Below the pieces are notes generated by a model. That model was not told the DNA's origin, did not search any database, and worked only from the letters and a program-made list of their open reading frames with translations. Positions 7,110 to 7,936 of a DNA stretch of 7,936 bases are shown here, piece after piece. A program made the translations under genes and the position numbers. Location of the stretch: the NCBI GenBank assembly GCA_964413635.1, contig CAYPTH010000130.1, positions 1-7,936 on the forward strand, read 5' to 3'. The first letter of the stretch is position 1, and every line of letters starts with the position of its first letter. The DNA comes from CAYFQV01 sp964413635. GTDB lineage: Bacteria > Spirochaetota > Spirochaetia > DSM-27196 > PWMO01.

Positions 7110-7574
7110 ATGAACGAGTACATGCAGAGGGCTATCGAAGAGGCTACATTGGGTGTAGAACGCAACGAGGGAGGCCCCTTCGGCGCCGTAGTTGTGCGTA
7201 ACGGCGTGATTGTGGGCACCGGCCATAATCGCGTCGTCGCGACCAACGATCCCACGGCACACGCGGAGGTGAACGCTATCCGGGAAGCCGCCGCCTTCCT
7301 GAACCGCTACGACCTCTCCGACTGCGAGATCTTCACGACCTGCGAGCCCTGCCCCATGTGCTACGGGGCCATCCACTGGGCGCGGATCGGTACCATTCAC
7401 CGTGGAGCAAGCAAGGAAGATGCCGCAGAGCTCGGCTTCAACGACCTGGACATCTACGCCGACATTGCTCGTGATCCCGAGGAACGAGAGATCATCATGA
7501 ACGTCGTCGACCGCGATGCCTGCCTACAGGTGTTCAAACGTTGGAATGAGAAGGACGATCGTGTTCTGTACTGA
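7110..7574 (+). CDS. guaD: Guanine deaminase (GuaD-like, cytidine deaminase superfamily)
   Basis: This is a predicted cytoplasmic zinc enzyme that hydrolyses guanine to xanthine and ammonia in purine salvage or nitrogen recovery. It has 154 aa, against about 156 for B. subtilis GuaD. The zinc site is complete: His51 and the catalytic Glu53 in PTAHAEVNAIREA, and Cys81 and Cys84 in CEPCPMC. GGPFGAVVV near the N-terminus, the NDPTAHAE context and the C-terminal stretch AAELGFNDLDIYADI followed by a conserved-looking Trp region closely parallel the B. subtilis enzyme, as compared from memory. Related tRNA adenosine deaminases (TadA) share the zinc motifs but lack the GFND..IY segment. It lies 116 nt after thiQ on the same strand with its own promoter candidate. 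A role on another aminopyrimidine or purine cannot be excluded. Confidence 0.8.
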   Translation: MNEYMQRAIEEATLGVERNEGGPFGAVVVRNGVIVGTGHNRVVATNDPTAHAEVNAIREAAAFLNRYDLSDCEIFTTCEPCPMCYGAIHWARIGTIHRGASKEDAAELGFNDLDIYADIARDPEEREIIMNVVDRDACLQVFKRWNEKDDRVLY

Positions 7575-7594
7575 AGTGCCGTTCGGGACTCGGC

Positions 7595-7936
7595 TTAGGG
7601 AATAGCGCGGAAATTGCGCCGTATCCGCTCGACACGACGACGATTCGCGCCGAAATCCACGCGTCCCGTCCGTGACGCGGAGCGAATGTGGATCACCGGC
7701 TCGTCCGGGGGGAGATAACACTCCACGTCATCAACAGCATCCGTGAAACGCCGGTGGAATTCACAGCGTACGTACTCCGGCGCGTCCGCTACGAAGTCGG
7801 CCTTCCCAGATCGGTCGAGCGCCTCTAAGAGCCGCGCCTTCGCGTTGTCGATCGATCCGGAGTACTCAATGGGAGGAACGTAGTGACGCCGGTCCGAGCT
7901 CTGGCTCGAAACGCAGGTCGCCGTCTCGGGGCAGGC
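7595..7936 (-). CDS. DUF1499 family protein, C-terminal part (start beyond the window)
   Basis: Reading the minus strand from the window edge gives 113 residues ending at a TAA (7597-7595 on the plus strand). Recognisable DUF1499 features are CVSSQ near residue 8, the segment FTDAVDDVECYL, then VIHIRSASRTGRVDFGANRRRVERIR close to the C-terminus. The family's role is not known; many members are exported or membrane-associated. The N-terminus is missing here because the gene continues past position 7936. It converges on guaD, with only 20 nt between the two stop codons and no convincing terminator hairpin between them. Confidence 0.85.
   Translation of the reverse strand, partial: ACPETATCVSSQSSDRRHYVPPIEYSGSIDNAKARLLEALDRSGKADFVADAPEYVRCEFHRRFTDAVDDVECYLPPDEPVIHIRSASRTGRVDFGANRRRVERIRRNFRAIP

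Noticed and set aside
7575..7597. GCCG/CGGC inverted repeat between the convergent stops, considered as a bidirectional terminator
   Set aside because: It has a four-base stem with a 9-nt loop and no flanking A/T tracts on either side, which is too weak to support.
7524..7721. Minus-strand 65-codon open frame overlapping the guaD end
   Set aside because: It overlaps the real DUF1499 frame on the same strand and has no motif.

Overview
The window looks like a chromosomal segment of a moderately GC-rich (roughly 60% by eye) Gram-negative-type bacterium, most likely a free-living spirochaete. The best clue is the binding-protein leader ending in ...LFATGAQEG, a leader style common in Spirochaeta-like ABC binding proteins. 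The first gene also encodes an outer-membrane beta-barrel, so a diderm envelope is expected. The taxonomic call is inference; there is no rRNA or marker gene here.

Layout. (1) 50-3094 (+): a 1014-residue exported protein. It joins a zinc-metallopeptidase-like domain (HELVH ... EGMAEY), a TolB/PD40-type beta-propeller and a C-terminal Omp85/BamA-like barrel with a VRGY motif. (2) 3095-3330: an intergenic region with a possible promoter, a clear TPP (thiamine pyrophosphate) riboswitch aptamer, and an expression platform. In that platform the Shine-Dalgarno (SD) sequence of the next gene can be locked in a hairpin. (3) 3331-6993 (+): a compact thiamine ABC-transporter operon of thiB (binding protein), thiP (fused double permease) and thiQ (ATPase). 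thiB and thiP overlap by 22 nt, and thiP and thiQ are 8 nt apart. thiQ is interrupted by a run of exactly 100 N (6753-6852), which is a scaffold gap. The true C-terminus resumes in another reading frame and stops at 6993. (4) 7110-7574 (+): a guanine-deaminase-like zinc deaminase (GuaD family) with its own plausible promoter and RBS. (5) 7595-7936 (-): the C-terminal part of a DUF1499 protein, convergent with guaD and cut by the window edge.

How it works together. The riboswitch should sense intracellular TPP and turn off translation of thiB, and through coupling thiP and thiQ, when thiamine is plentiful. ThiB captures thiamine in the periplasm, ThiP carries it across the inner membrane and ThiQ supplies ATP hydrolysis. 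A 10-bp pairing between the aptamer's 5' strand (3189-3198) and the anti-SD strand (3290-3299) gives a complete switching model that can be read directly from the sequence. The flanking envelope protein, deaminase and DUF1499 gene have no obvious functional tie to thiamine uptake.
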